Shown: positions 13,815-20,621 of the stretch, in pieces
How the letters are laid out: the number at the start of each line of letters is the position of its first letter
Numbering within the stretch: the first letter of the stretch is position 1
Assembly (NCBI GenBank): GCA_964504455.1
Contig: CAZDDY010000006.1
Span: 1 to 20,622, forward strand
Length of the DNA: 20,622 nucleotides
Direction: 5' to 3'
DNA from: CAZDDY01 sp964504455
GTDB lineage: Bacteria > Patescibacteriota > Minisyncoccia > Phycocordibacterales > UBA9973
Translations under genes and position numbers: made by a program
Notes under the pieces: generated by a model
What the model was told of the DNA's origin: nothing
The model's database searches: none
The model's input: only the letters and a program-made list of their open reading frames with translations

Positions 13815-14660
13815 TTATCCTTTTCTTTTCTTGCCAGTAGCTCTCCTTGAAACAATGAGTCGGTTTGAGTATTTCTTTGGTGTACGTGTTTTTCGGCCAC
13901 CAGTTACTTTACCCCATCTTGTTTTAGGTCTTCGTGTACCTCGGCCTTGTCTTCCTTCTCCACCTCCGTATGGGTGATCAACCGGATTCATTGCAGATCC
14001 TCGTACTGTTGGACGAATACCAAGCCATCGTGAACGTCCTGCTTTTCCAAACTTCTTAAGCTTGTGCTCTTCGTTTGATAACTCTCCTATCGATGCCCAA
14101 GAAGAATCTGGGATTTTTCTTATTTCAGTTGAAGGCATTTTGAGGTTTGTATACCCGTCGGAATTCGCAACTACTTGAGCAAATACCCCCGCAGATCGTA
14201 CGAGCTGCGCTCCACGACCTGGTTTGATTTCAACATTATAGACAAATGTACCAACTGGAATAAGCTTAAGTGGAAGTCGATTACCTGGCTTAAGTGGTGC
14301 TTTTTCTGAAACAAGAAATGTATCACCCACTTTTACAGATTTTGGCATGAGTGCATATCGCTTTTCTCCGTCTCTATACGCAAGAAGTGTAATAAACGCA
14401 CTTCTATTTGGATCGTACTCAACGGTAGTTGCTTTCGCAGGAATATCGATCTTGTTATACAAGAAATCAATTTCTCTAAACAACCTCTTGTTCCCTCCTC
14501 CTTTGTGATAAGTGGTTACTCTTCCTTGGTTATTTCGTCCTACATGTCTTTTTCTTCCTTTTACAAGTTTTTTGTGTGGTTTATCTTTTGTGAGCACGTC
14601 GCGGTAATTGACAGTTTGCATATTGCGACGTGATGCGCTTGTTGGTCTATATGTTTTCAT
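13815..14660 (-). CDS. rplB: 50S ribosomal protein L2 (uL2)
   Basis: The 281-residue protein binds 23S rRNA near the peptidyl-transferase centre. It has the conserved C-terminal MNPVDHPYGGGEG block with its universally conserved His, the GRNNQGRVTTYHKGGG segment near the N-terminus, and a basic tail ending RRATGKKRKG. Length is normal. It starts 3 nt after the rplW stop. It is the last gene of the cluster: rpsS (S19), which normally follows, is absent, and a strong terminator comes instead. Confidence 0.98.
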   Translation of the reverse strand: MKTYRPTSASRRNMQTVNYRDVLTKDKPHKKLVKGRKRHVGRNNQGRVTTYHKGGGNKRLFREIDFLYNKIDIPAKATTVEYDPNRSAFITLLAYRDGEKRYALMPKSVKVGDTFLVSEKAPLKPGNRLPLKLIPVGTFVYNVEIKPGRGAQLVRSAGVFAQVVANSDGYTNLKMPSTEIRKIPDSSWASIGELSNEEHKLKKFGKAGRSRWLGIRPTVRGSAMNPVDHPYGGGEGRQGRGTRRPKTRWGKVTGGRKTRTPKKYSNRLIVSRRATGKKRKG

Positions 14661-14663
14661 ATC

Positions 14664-14993
14664 TTACATAAGCTTAAGTGTCTCCCCTTTTTTGAGATAC
14701 ACATATGCTTTTTTATAACCTTTAATATGCACAATTCGACCGCGAACGGCACCCGTACCTGGCGCTTTTTTAACAATTCGAACACTTTTTGGTGTTATTC
14801 CGTAGAGAAGTTCTATTGCTTTTTCAATCTCTTGTTTATTTGAAGAATATGCGACATCAAATGTATAACAATTGTTCTTTTCAGCAAGTGTAGTTGCTTT
14901 TTCAGTAAATCGAGGTTTTATGATAAGTGCTTTAATTTTATCTCCACCTTTTCTTTCTTTAATTTCTTTATTTTTTTTCTCTGTTTTAGCCAT
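14664..14993 (-). CDS. rplW: 50S ribosomal protein L23 (uL23)
   Basis: The 109-residue protein sits at the peptide exit tunnel and provides the docking site for trigger factor and SRP. Family features include KPRFTEKATTLAEKNNCYTF, the following helix EIEKAIELLYGI, and VRIVKKAPGTGAVRGR. There is a short Lys/Glu-rich N-terminal extension (MAKTEKKNKEIKERKGGDK). It starts 4 nt after the rplD stop and ends 3 nt before rplB. Confidence 0.96.
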   Translation of the reverse strand: MAKTEKKNKEIKERKGGDKIKALIIKPRFTEKATTLAEKNNCYTFDVAYSSNKQEIEKAIELLYGITPKSVRIVKKAPGTGAVRGRIVHIKGYKKAYVYLKKGETLKLM

Positions 14994-14997
14994 ACAA

Positions 14998-15657
14998 TTA
15001 CTTTACTTTTGATTCAAACACTGGGAGTGTTTTTTCTGGATCAAAGCAAACAATTATTTTTGCATTTAATATGTCGACCGCATTTATATCTTTAGCGTAC
15101 TCATAAGAAATACTTGGAATATTTCTAATACTTTTTGTTATCACAGTATCTTTCCCTGGCAAAATAACAAGTGTTGTACCTTTTTTCTTCCATGTAAGTT
15201 TTTTGAAGCCATCAACTTTTGAGAGTGCTGTAAATACTTTTGATGCATCCTTTGTTTTTCCTGTGAATGTAACATTTTCAACAAAAAGCATTTCTCCGGT
15301 TTTATGTTTCGCAGAAAGAACTGCAAGAAGAGCTTTTATACGCATTTTTGCGTTAATCTTTTCCTTGTAGTTTTTTTCCACTCGAGGACCATGTGTGACT
15401 CCTCCACCACGCCAAATAGGAGATCTTGTTGAGCCGTGTCGAGCACGACCAGTTCCTTTTTGTTTCCAAGGTTTTTTTCCACCACCTCGAACTTCCCCTC
15501 TACTTTTTGTGTGTGCAGTACCTGCGCGTTTATTCGCAAGCATTGCAGTTACAACTTGATGTACTAAATCAGGATTCCACGTTACTCCGAAAACTTTTTC
15601 GGGAAGACTTATTTCTCGTACAGCCTTTCCCTCTCCTCCATAGACTTGTGTTTTCAT
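14998..15657 (-). CDS. rplD: 50S ribosomal protein L4 (uL4)
   Basis: The 219-residue protein lines the exit tunnel. The tunnel loop is recognisable (GGGKKPWKQKGTGRARHG, STRSPIWRGGGVTHGP), followed by the globular C-terminal domain. Unlike most starts here, it is preceded by a Shine-Dalgarno-like AAAGGA (15663-15668) 5 nt before the ATG, within the last codons of rplC. It starts 2 nt after rplC. Confidence 0.97.
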   Translation of the reverse strand: MKTQVYGGEGKAVREISLPEKVFGVTWNPDLVHQVVTAMLANKRAGTAHTKSRGEVRGGGKKPWKQKGTGRARHGSTRSPIWRGGGVTHGPRVEKNYKEKINAKMRIKALLAVLSAKHKTGEMLFVENVTFTGKTKDASKVFTALSKVDGFKKLTWKKKGTTLVILPGKDTVITKSIRNIPSISYEYAKDINAVDILNAKIIVCFDPEKTLPVFESKVK

Positions 15658-15659
15658 AT

Positions 15660-16265
15660 TTATCCTTTGATGAAGACAACTGATCCACGTCGTCCAGGAA
15701 TTGCTCCTTTTATGAGTAATGTGTTCGTCTCAGGGTCGACGGAAATCACCTTGAGATTTTTGATTGTTTTTGTATCACCACCAGTTCGTCCTGCCATACG
15801 CATTCCTTTTGGAACACGATTACGAAGACCTCCACCGATTGAACCTGGTTCACGTTCAGAATGTTTCTGTCCGTGTGTACGAGGTCCTCCGGCAAATCCA
15901 TGGCGTTTTACAACACCTTGGAAACCTTTTGATTTTGAAGTTCCTGAAATTGAAACCATGTCGCCAACACCAAAGACACTTGCATCAAGCGTTGCACCGA
16001 CAGAAATATCTGCAGGAACATCTTGGATGCGTAATTCTTTGAGAAAACGAAATGGGTTTTTCATTTGACCAAGTCGTGGTTTTGTAATACGACTTTCTTT
16101 TTGACTACCCGCACCAAACTGAATTGCCTGGTATCCATCGGTATCAACAGTTTTTATGCGAGTAACAGTTACAGGAAAAAGGGTAATTTTCGTAACCGGA
16201 GTCACTGTGCCATTCTCGTCAAAAAACTGTGTCATCTCTACTTTTTGACCAATACTGTATTTCAT
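15660..16265 (-). CDS. rplC: 50S ribosomal protein L3 (uL3)
   Basis: The 201-residue protein is an early 23S rRNA-binding assembly protein. Landmarks are the N-terminal IGQKVEMTQFFDENGTVTPVT, the GTSKSKGFQGVVKRHGFAGG stretch, the THGQKHSEREPGSIG loop that reaches toward the peptidyl-transferase centre, and the GRTGGDTKTIKNLKV block. The usual Gln methylated by PrmB appears within THGQKH. Length is normal, with no truncation. Confidence 0.97.
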   Translation of the reverse strand: MKYSIGQKVEMTQFFDENGTVTPVTKITLFPVTVTRIKTVDTDGYQAIQFGAGSQKESRITKPRLGQMKNPFRFLKELRIQDVPADISVGATLDASVFGVGDMVSISGTSKSKGFQGVVKRHGFAGGPRTHGQKHSEREPGSIGGGLRNRVPKGMRMAGRTGGDTKTIKNLKVISVDPETNTLLIKGAIPGRRGSVVFIKG

Positions 16266-16292
16266 ATATGTTTGCGGCGCTCGTGAAAATAT

Positions 16293-16634
16293 TTAGAGCA
16301 TTTTCACATCAACATCAACTCCGGAAGGGAGTGAGAGGTTGGTAAGCGCTTCAACTACTTTTTGACTTGGATTGATAATATCTATAACACGCTTATGAAT
16401 TCGAATTTCAAATTGTTCTCTTGAATTTTTGTAGATAAATGAAGATCGATTCACCGTGTACTTTTTAATCTCAGTTGGCATCGGAATTGGTCCTTGCACA
16501 GTCGCATCATAGCGAAGCGCTGTTTCCATGATTTGCTTCACGGATGCATCGAGAATTTTATTCTCATATGCACGAACACGAATTCGAAGCTTAACTTGAG
16601 CTTCTGTTTTTTCTTTTGTAGTCGATCGTGCCAT
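16293..16634 (-). CDS. rpsJ: 30S ribosomal protein S10 (uS10)
   Basis: The 113-residue protein belongs to the 30S head and partners NusB/NusG in antitermination. It has the conserved KLRIRVRAYENKILDASV, QGPIPMPTEIKKYTVNRS and RIHKRVIDI segments. It is slightly longer than the usual length because of an N-terminal MARSTTKEKTEAQ extension. It lies 42 nt after tuf; that gap holds a hairpin (16650-16667). Confidence 0.97.
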   Translation of the reverse strand: MARSTTKEKTEAQVKLRIRVRAYENKILDASVKQIMETALRYDATVQGPIPMPTEIKKYTVNRSSFIYKNSREQFEIRIHKRVIDIINPSQKVVEALTNLSLPSGVDVDVKML

Positions 16635-16649
16635 GTGTTTTTAAAGATA

Positions 16650-16667
16650 CTGATAAAGAACTATCAG
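16650..16667 (-). promoter_or_regulatory. Hairpin in the tuf-rpsJ spacer
   Basis: CTGATA and TATCAG pair around a 6-nt loop. The T run after it on the minus strand is interrupted (TATCTTTAAAAA), so it may be a partial terminator or an RNA-processing site that lowers expression of ribosomal genes relative to tuf. Confidence 0.4.
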
Positions 16668-16676
16668 AAGTCTTCT

Positions 16677-17870
16677 TTACGCAATAATCTTTGTTACGAC
16701 ACCTGCACCAACTGTTTTACCTCCTTCACGAATAGCAAAACGTTGCTTATCCTCGAGGGCAACAGGGGTTACGAGTTTTACTTTGATTTGCACTGTATCT
16801 CCTGGCATAACCATTTCTTTTCCAGCCAAAAGATTAACTTCACCAGTTACGTCTGTTGTTCGAACATAAAACTGTGGTTTATATCCATTAACGAAAGGGG
16901 TGTGACGTCCACCTTCTTCCTTCTTCAAAACATAAATTTCTGCTTCGAATTCTGAATGTGGAGTAACAGATCCAGCCTTTGCAAGAACTTGTCCACGAGT
17001 AATATCTTCTTTCTTTGCACCACGAAGCAAGATTCCAGCATTATCTCCTGCGATACCTTCCTTGAGTGACTTATTAAACATTTCAATACCAGTAACAGTT
17101 GTCTTTGAAGTATCCTTAATACCAACGATTTCGATTTCTTCACCAACTTTTACTGTTCCTCTTTCAATACGGCCAGTTACCACTGTTCCTCGGCCTTCAA
17201 TTGAGAAAATGTCTTCAACCGGCATAAGGAATGGCTTATCAACTTCACGCTCTGGAAGTGGAATATATGTATCAAGTGCATTTGCAAGATCAAGTACTTT
17301 CTTTGCCCATTCATCATCATTTGATGCTGACTCAAGAGCCTTAAGTCCTGATCCGCGAATAACTGGACAGTCCTTATCAAAACCTTGCTTTTGGAGAAGT
17401 TCACGAACTTCTTCTTCAACAAGTTCAATAAGATCTGGATCATCAACCATGTCGCACTTGTTTAAGAATACGATAATTTTCGGAACACCAACTTGCTTTG
17501 CAAGAAGAATATGTTCACGAGTTTGTGGCATCACACCATCTGTTGCTGCAACCACAATAATTGCACCGTCCATCTGTGCTGCACCAGTAATCATGTTCTT
17601 GATGTAGTCAGCGTGACCTGGAGCATCAATGTGTGCGTAGTGACGAGTAGGAGTTTCATACTCGTTGTGAGAAAGCGCAATCGTGATTCCACGAGCTTTT
17701 TCCTCTGGTGCGTTATCGATACCATCAACACCTTTTACTTTTGCACTATACCCTGCACCTTGGCGTCCCAATACTGTGAGAATCGCTGCGGTGAGAGTTG
17801 TTTTACCGTGGTCAACGTGACCAATGGTGCCCACGTTAACGTGAGGCTTTGAACGATCAAAATCTGCCAT
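16677..17870 (-). CDS. tuf: Elongation factor Tu
   Basis: The 397-residue GTPase delivers aminoacyl-tRNA to the ribosome. G motifs are intact: GHVDHGKT (17-24), RGITI, DAPGHADY, NKCD and SGLKAL. Domains II and III follow, with VEDIFSIEGRGTVVTGRIERG and the GGRTVGAGVV-like end (GGKTVGAGVVTKIIA). Length is normal. It heads the tuf-rpsJ-rplC-rplD-rplW-rplB operon and is preceded by a leader of about 220 nt, rich in hairpins, with an internal terminator-like structure, which suggests attenuation. Confidence 0.99.
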   Translation of the reverse strand: MADFDRSKPHVNVGTIGHVDHGKTTLTAAILTVLGRQGAGYSAKVKGVDGIDNAPEEKARGITIALSHNEYETPTRHYAHIDAPGHADYIKNMITGAAQMDGAIIVVAATDGVMPQTREHILLAKQVGVPKIIVFLNKCDMVDDPDLIELVEEEVRELLQKQGFDKDCPVIRGSGLKALESASNDDEWAKKVLDLANALDTYIPLPEREVDKPFLMPVEDIFSIEGRGTVVTGRIERGTVKVGEEIEIVGIKDTSKTTVTGIEMFNKSLKEGIAGDNAGILLRGAKKEDITRGQVLAKAGSVTPHSEFEAEIYVLKKEEGGRHTPFVNGYKPQFYVRTTDVTGEVNLLAGKEMVMPGDTVQIKVKLVTPVALEDKQRFAIREGGKTVGAGVVTKIIA

Positions 17871-18094
17871 AGATTTATTTTTGTTTAACTAATTAATAAG
17901 CGACGATTTACCTGCCTTTGGCAGGACCTAATAAATGTTTCTTCCTTTTCCAAATGTACGAGAGTAATTCGGAAAAAGACAAAACAAAAACCGCAAATGT
18001 GCGGTCCCTGCTCTTGGAGCTCCTCCCATAAACGAAAAAAGCCTCAAAGAACAAGGTGTTCTCTAGAGCGACTCTAGGGAAACATTTCAAGTAA
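17871..18094 (-). promoter_or_regulatory. Structured 5' leader of the tuf operon with candidate attenuator
   Basis: From 5' to 3' on the minus strand the hairpins are: CTAGAG/CTCTAG (18063-18077); AGAAC/GTTCT (18048-18062); a pair of mutually exclusive 4-bp hairpins at 18016-18026 (GGAG/CTCC) and 18010-18020 (GCTC/GAGC); an intrinsic terminator at 17990-18005; a weak TTTTCC/GGAAAA stem (17946-17976); and CCTGCC/GGCAGG (17911-17925). No convincing ORF lies in the 327 nt between tuf and the + strand gene. Overlapping alternative stems ahead of a terminator are the usual layout of an attenuator, but the ligand or protein is unknown. Confidence 0.5.
17980..18005 (-). terminator. Intrinsic terminator inside the tuf leader
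   Basis: ACCGCA and TGCGGT pair around CATT and are followed by TTTTGTTTTG on the minus strand. It lies about 90 nt after the predicted start site and 110-120 nt before the tuf ATG, so it could end transcription prematurely. Confidence 0.7.
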
Positions 18095-18124
18095 AATCTA
18101 GCATAAAAAGAAAGAATATGTCAA
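18095..18124 (-). promoter_or_regulatory. Promoter of the tuf operon
   Basis: A perfect -35 TTGACA (18119-18124) and -10 TAGATT (18095-18100) are separated by 18 nt on the minus strand. This is the only good match ahead of tuf in the gap. Confidence 0.55.
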
Positions 18125-18140
18125 TGAAAAGAAGTAAAAA

Positions 18141-18168
18141 TTGACTAACCAATTTTCCGTGGTAAAAT
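18141..18168 (+). promoter_or_regulatory. Promoter of the receiver-like gene
   Basis: -35 TTGACT (18141-18146) and -10 TAAAAT (18163-18168) are separated by 16 nt. The predicted start is near 18175, about 23 nt before the ATG at 18198. It is divergent from the tuf promoter. Confidence 0.65.
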
Positions 18169-18197
18169 TTGAATGAGAGAACTTTAAAACTGCTATT

Positions 18198-18608
18198 ATG
18201 AAAGTGCTAATTATCCAGAGCCATGATGGATGGCTTCGTCTTTGCAAGATGTGGATTAATAACTCGCTCCCCCATTACCACGTAGGAAATGTTACCTACA
18301 CAAATTCTTTCGATCATGCAATTGATTTAATGAAAGAAAAAAAATTTTCCTTAATTATCACATCTGCAATTTTTCACGATGCGAAATCAGAACATCGTGA
18401 CACAGCAACGAGGACAATCCCTGATATCCAAAAAAAGCCAAATACCCTTGCTGGGATTGTCAAAAAGACAAATCCAGAAACCAAAGTCTATGTGTTGAGC
18501 AATCAGAAAAAAGAAGAATACGAAACTTCTCTCATTAATGGGTGGATCTCAAAGAAAGTAAACCCAAAACATGAAATTATTGGGCTAGTGAATACCGCGG
18601 TAAGATAA
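18198..18608 (+). CDS. Orphan receiver-like protein lacking the phospho-acceptor Asp
   Basis: The 136-residue single-domain protein reads like a response-regulator receiver fold. Strand 1 is MKVLIIQSHDGW (Asp10 but no acidic pair), helix SFDHAIDLMKEKK, strand 3 FSLIITSAIF where the phosphorylated Asp would normally end the strand but Ser/Ala occur, strand 4 KVYVLSNQ, and a possible conserved Lys in WISKKVNP. There is no output domain and no histidine kinase nearby. It is flanked by translation genes on the other strand and has its own promoter and terminator. It may be a phosphorylation-independent adaptor, or a Rossmann-like protein of other function. The fold call is moderate and the function unknown. 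Confidence 0.6.
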   Translation: MKVLIIQSHDGWLRLCKMWINNSLPHYHVGNVTYTNSFDHAIDLMKEKKFSLIITSAIFHDAKSEHRDTATRTIPDIQKKPNTLAGIVKKTNPETKVYVLSNQKKEEYETSLINGWISKKVNPKHEIIGLVNTAVR

Positions 18609-18630
18609 TTTTCAACTTACCATAAACGTA

Positions 18631-18656
18631 AAAAGCGACCTCTCGGCCGCTTTTTT
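18631..18656. terminator. Bidirectional terminator between the receiver-like gene and rplK
   Basis: AAAAAGCG and CGCTTTTT, plus CC/GG beyond one mismatch, pair around TCTC, with T runs on both sides. It serves the two convergent genes. Confidence 0.85.
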
Positions 18657-18663
18657 TATAAAC

Positions 18664-19092
18664 TTAATCTACAATCGTAAATCCTCCTGATCGTGCTGAG
18701 CCTGCAACAATTTTCATTGCTGCCTCAATATCATTTGCATTGAGATCAGGCATTTTCTTTTCTGCAATTTCACGAAGCTGTGCTTTTGTAATTTTTCCTA
18801 CTTTTGAAGTATTTGGCTTTCCAGATCCCTTAGGAACACCTGCTGCCTTCGCAAGAAGTGTTACTACTGGTGGAGTCTTTATTTCAAAATCGTATGAGCG
18901 ATCTTCATAGACTGCGATTTTTACTCCTACTGTGTCTCCGATCATTGACTGGGTTTGGGCATTAAATTTCTGAACAAAGTCAGCAATGTTGATGCCCGCC
19001 TGTCCTAATGCAGGACCAAGAGGAGGCGCTGGGGTAGCCTTTCCCGCTGGAGCAAATAATTTAATTCTTTTTAATACTTTCTTTGTTGCCAT
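18664..19092 (-). CDS. rplK: 50S ribosomal protein L11 (uL11)
   Basis: The 142-residue protein forms the stalk base and the GTPase-associated centre. It has the N-terminal IKLFAPAGKATPAPPLGPALGQ, IADFVQKFNAQT, the flexible hinge, and the C-terminal rRNA-binding domain ending KIVAGSARSGGFTIVD. Length is normal. Most bacteria have rplA (L1) directly after; here the gene ends at a terminator shared with a convergent gene. It has its own promoter, separate from secE-nusG, because a pilin gene intervenes. Confidence 0.98.
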   Translation of the reverse strand: MATKKVLKRIKLFAPAGKATPAPPLGPALGQAGINIADFVQKFNAQTQSMIGDTVGVKIAVYEDRSYDFEIKTPPVVTLLAKAAGVPKGSGKPNTSKVGKITKAQLREIAEKKMPDLNANDIEAAMKIVAGSARSGGFTIVD

Positions 19093-19100
19093 AAAACATG

Positions 19101-19114
19101 TGACCAGAAGGTCA
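19101..19114 (-). promoter_or_regulatory. Short hairpin just before rplK start
   Basis: TGACC and GGTCA pair around a 4-nt loop, 8 nt before the rplK ATG in a leader of about 55 nt. It may tune translation initiation, though it is short and could be chance. Confidence 0.3.
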
Positions 19115-19153
19115 GTTAGCTATAAATAAAGAAGCTGTAAGCGTAACGAGAAC

Positions 19154-19182
19154 ACTGTATCAAAGCATTCCTCTTTTGTAAA
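19154..19182 (-). promoter_or_regulatory. Promoter of rplK
   Basis: -35 TTTACA (19177-19182) and -10 TACAGT (19154-19159) are separated by 17 nt on the minus strand, with the start predicted near 19147. Confidence 0.6.
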
Positions 19183-19197
19183 CAATATTTTTTTCTC

Positions 19198-19656
19198 TTA
19201 CCGAGTTGCATTATCACAGTGTTTTGGAGCACCAATCACCAAAAGACCGCTTGCTTCTCTTGAAGTACCACTATTATCTATGCACCAATACTTCGATGGG
19301 TCGGTTTTTAAAGGTAAGATAATTACATACGATGTATCATCTGCTTGGTATTCATAGGTTGTACCATTCTCAAAAGAAGTATGTCCGGCGTTTGCAATCA
19401 TGATATCAAGCGCATTCCTTGTTTGTGTTCCTAGGGCAAACTCGGCATCATAGTCAAAACCATTTGTTTGATTTTCAATTGAAGAACGAAGTGATGCTAA
19501 TTGTTCTTTGATTCGACTATCTTCTGCTTTTGCTCGGGCATTTGAAAGCGCTGAGAGCACAACTGTCATTAAGAGACCGATAATCGCAACAACAACAAGT
19601 ATCTCAATAATTGAGAAACCAGAGGATGTACTTTTTGTAGATTTATTTTCTTTCAT
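19198..19656 (-). CDS. Lone type IV pilin-like protein between nusG and rplK
   Basis: The 152-residue prepilin has leader MKENKSTKSTSSG and a mature N-terminus FSIIEILVVVAIIGLLMTVVLSA with Glu5, then NARAKAEDSRIKEQLASLR, resembling the two pilins in the main locus. The C-terminal part keeps the YWCIDNSGTS block and a late Cys (KHCDN), so the disulfide loop is probably conserved. It lies about 8 kb from the pilus cluster, in its own unit: a TATACT box sits 8 nt before the ATG, and the nusG terminator is upstream. It could be an alternative or minor pilin with separate control. Confidence 0.85.
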   Translation of the reverse strand: MKENKSTKSTSSGFSIIEILVVVAIIGLLMTVVLSALSNARAKAEDSRIKEQLASLRSSIENQTNGFDYDAEFALGTQTRNALDIMIANAGHTSFENGTTYEYQADDTSYVIILPLKTDPSKYWCIDNSGTSREASGLLVIGAPKHCDNATR

Positions 19657-19664
19657 CTAAAAGA

Positions 19665-19670
19665 AGTATA
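19665..19670 (-). promoter_or_regulatory. -10 box of the lone pilin, near-leaderless
   Basis: TATACT on the minus strand puts the expected RNA start about 2 nt before the ATG at 19656. The -35 candidate TTGCTT (19689-19694, spacer 18) is weak. Confidence 0.45.
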
Positions 19671-19697
19671 AATAATTGATGACTAAAAAAGCAATGC

Positions 19698-19720
19698 AAA
19701 AATCCCTTTCGGGAATTTTT
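19698..19720 (-). terminator. Terminator of secE-nusG
   Basis: On the minus strand TTCCC and GGGA arms pair around a short loop, flanked by A and T runs. It overlaps the nusG stop codon and separates nusG from the lone pilin gene. The stem is imperfect, with one mismatch. Confidence 0.65.
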
Positions 19721-20267
19721 ACATCTTCTTAACCTGAATTGGATCTATAGAAAGTGGAGTCTCACGACCAAAGATCTGCACAAGAACGGTGAGTGTGCCG
19801 GTTTCTTGGTTAACAGCTTCAATCCGTGCGTCTGAATCTTTAAAGGGCCCTTCGACAATGCGCACTATTTCTCCTTGAGCAAAATTAATAGTGTGTTTTG
19901 CCTTTCCTTCTTCGGTCATTCCTTTAAGAAGTGCATCTACTTCCGTTTTATTAAGTGGTACAGGATTAACACCAGCACCAACAAATCCTGTGACGCGAGG
20001 AGTATTCCGAACAACATACCAAGAATCATCGGTCACGATCATATCCACAATCACATATCCTGGGTAGACTTTCTCCTCTACCTCTACTCGCTTCCCGCCT
20101 TTTATTTTTATTTTCTTTTCAGTTGGAACAACAACATTAAAAATCTTATCTTGCATTCCAAGCGATTCAATACGCTGTTTTAAATTACGAAGCACCGCAT
20201 TCTCATATCCTGCATACGTATGGATTGCGTACCAATTTCGTTCTGGTTTTATTTCCTGTTTTGACAT
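19719..20267 (-). CDS. nusG: Transcription termination/antitermination factor NusG
   Basis: The 182-residue protein binds RNA polymerase through its N-terminal NGN domain (WYAIHTYAGYENAVLRNL at about 12-29; VYPGYVIVDM; WYVVRNTPRVTGFVG). A C-terminal KOW domain follows (about 125-182; GEIVRIVEGPFKDSDARIEAV) that links to S10 or Rho. Length is normal. It lies 11 nt after secE, the standard bacterial pairing. Confidence 0.98.
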   Translation of the reverse strand: MSKQEIKPERNWYAIHTYAGYENAVLRNLKQRIESLGMQDKIFNVVVPTEKKIKIKGGKRVEVEEKVYPGYVIVDMIVTDDSWYVVRNTPRVTGFVGAGVNPVPLNKTEVDALLKGMTEEGKAKHTINFAQGEIVRIVEGPFKDSDARIEAVNQETGTLTVLVQIFGRETPLSIDPIQVKKM

Positions 20268-20278
20268 AGAGAATTTTG

Positions 20279-20461
20279 TTAGCGATTGATAAGATTTGAA
20301 AGACCAGTTGAAAATATAAAGTCAAAGAAGCCCATGAAGTATCCAAGGACAACTGTTATAACAACAACAGCAATAGTCACAACAACAACCTGGCTTCGTT
20401 TTGGCCACGTTACTTGCTTTAATTCTGCTTGTGTTTCTTTTAGATAATTTTTGATTGCCAT
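20279..20461 (-). CDS. secE: Preprotein translocase subunit SecE
   Basis: The 60-residue single-TM form of SecE clamps SecY in the translocon. The cytoplasmic helix with the conserved WP motif (KNYLKETQAELKQVTWPKRSQ) precedes one TM segment (about 25-47). I chose the ATG at 20461 (MAIKNYL); a longer TTG-initiated reading would add 11 residues encoded by a hairpin-forming leader. It is cotranscribed with nusG. Length is typical of short bacterial SecE. Confidence 0.95.
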   Translation of the reverse strand: MAIKNYLKETQAELKQVTWPKRSQVVVVTIAVVVITVVLGYFMGFFDFIFSTGLSNLINR

Positions 20462-20539
20462 AGTATGTAAGGCCCTTTTGGGCGACCCCACCAAAATAAT
20501 AACGGTGGGTAAATTTAAAATGCCCCGCGGGGCATCTGT
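20462..20539 (-). promoter_or_regulatory. Hairpin-rich leader of secE-nusG
   Basis: Immediately after the predicted start is the perfect palindrome TGCCCCGCGGGGCA (20521-20534) followed by TTTTAAATTT, then CCCACC/GGTGGG (20487-20509), then GCCC-AAAA-GGGC (20472-20483) about 10 nt before the ATG. The first resembles a weak terminator. The hairpins are GC-rich compared with their surroundings. Confidence 0.45.
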
Positions 20540-20545
20540 ACTCTC

Positions 20546-20573
20546 ATAGTAGCAAACGGCTAATAAATGTCAA
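20546..20573 (-). promoter_or_regulatory. Promoter of secE-nusG
   Basis: A perfect -35 TTGACA (20568-20573) and -10 TACTAT (20546-20551) are separated by 16 nt on the minus strand. Confidence 0.6.
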
Positions 20574-20592
20574 TTGGTTCTTGAAATCAGTT

Positions 20593-20621
20593 TTGACAAT
20601 ATAAGAATTTCATACTATAAT
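20593..20621 (+). promoter_or_regulatory. Full-consensus sigma-70 promoter reading out of the window
   Basis: TTGACA (20593-20598), a 17-nt spacer, and TATAAT (20616-20621) match the consensus exactly. It points rightward, so a strongly expressed gene or RNA should begin just beyond the window edge, divergent from secE. Confidence 0.8.

Noticed and set aside
17062..17607. 181-codon Ser/Thr-rich open frame opposite tuf
   Set aside because: A typical shadow frame of a highly conserved gene; no homology recognised.
17908..18090. 60-codon reading frame in the tuf leader, possible leader peptide
   Set aside because: It begins with TTG near the predicted RNA start, has no ribosome-binding site, and its sequence is explained by hairpins and a terminator.
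20462..20494. Longer SecE from a TTG codon
   Set aside because: The extra residues are encoded by a hairpin, and the ATG at 20461 gives the typical MAxxxYLKE-type start.
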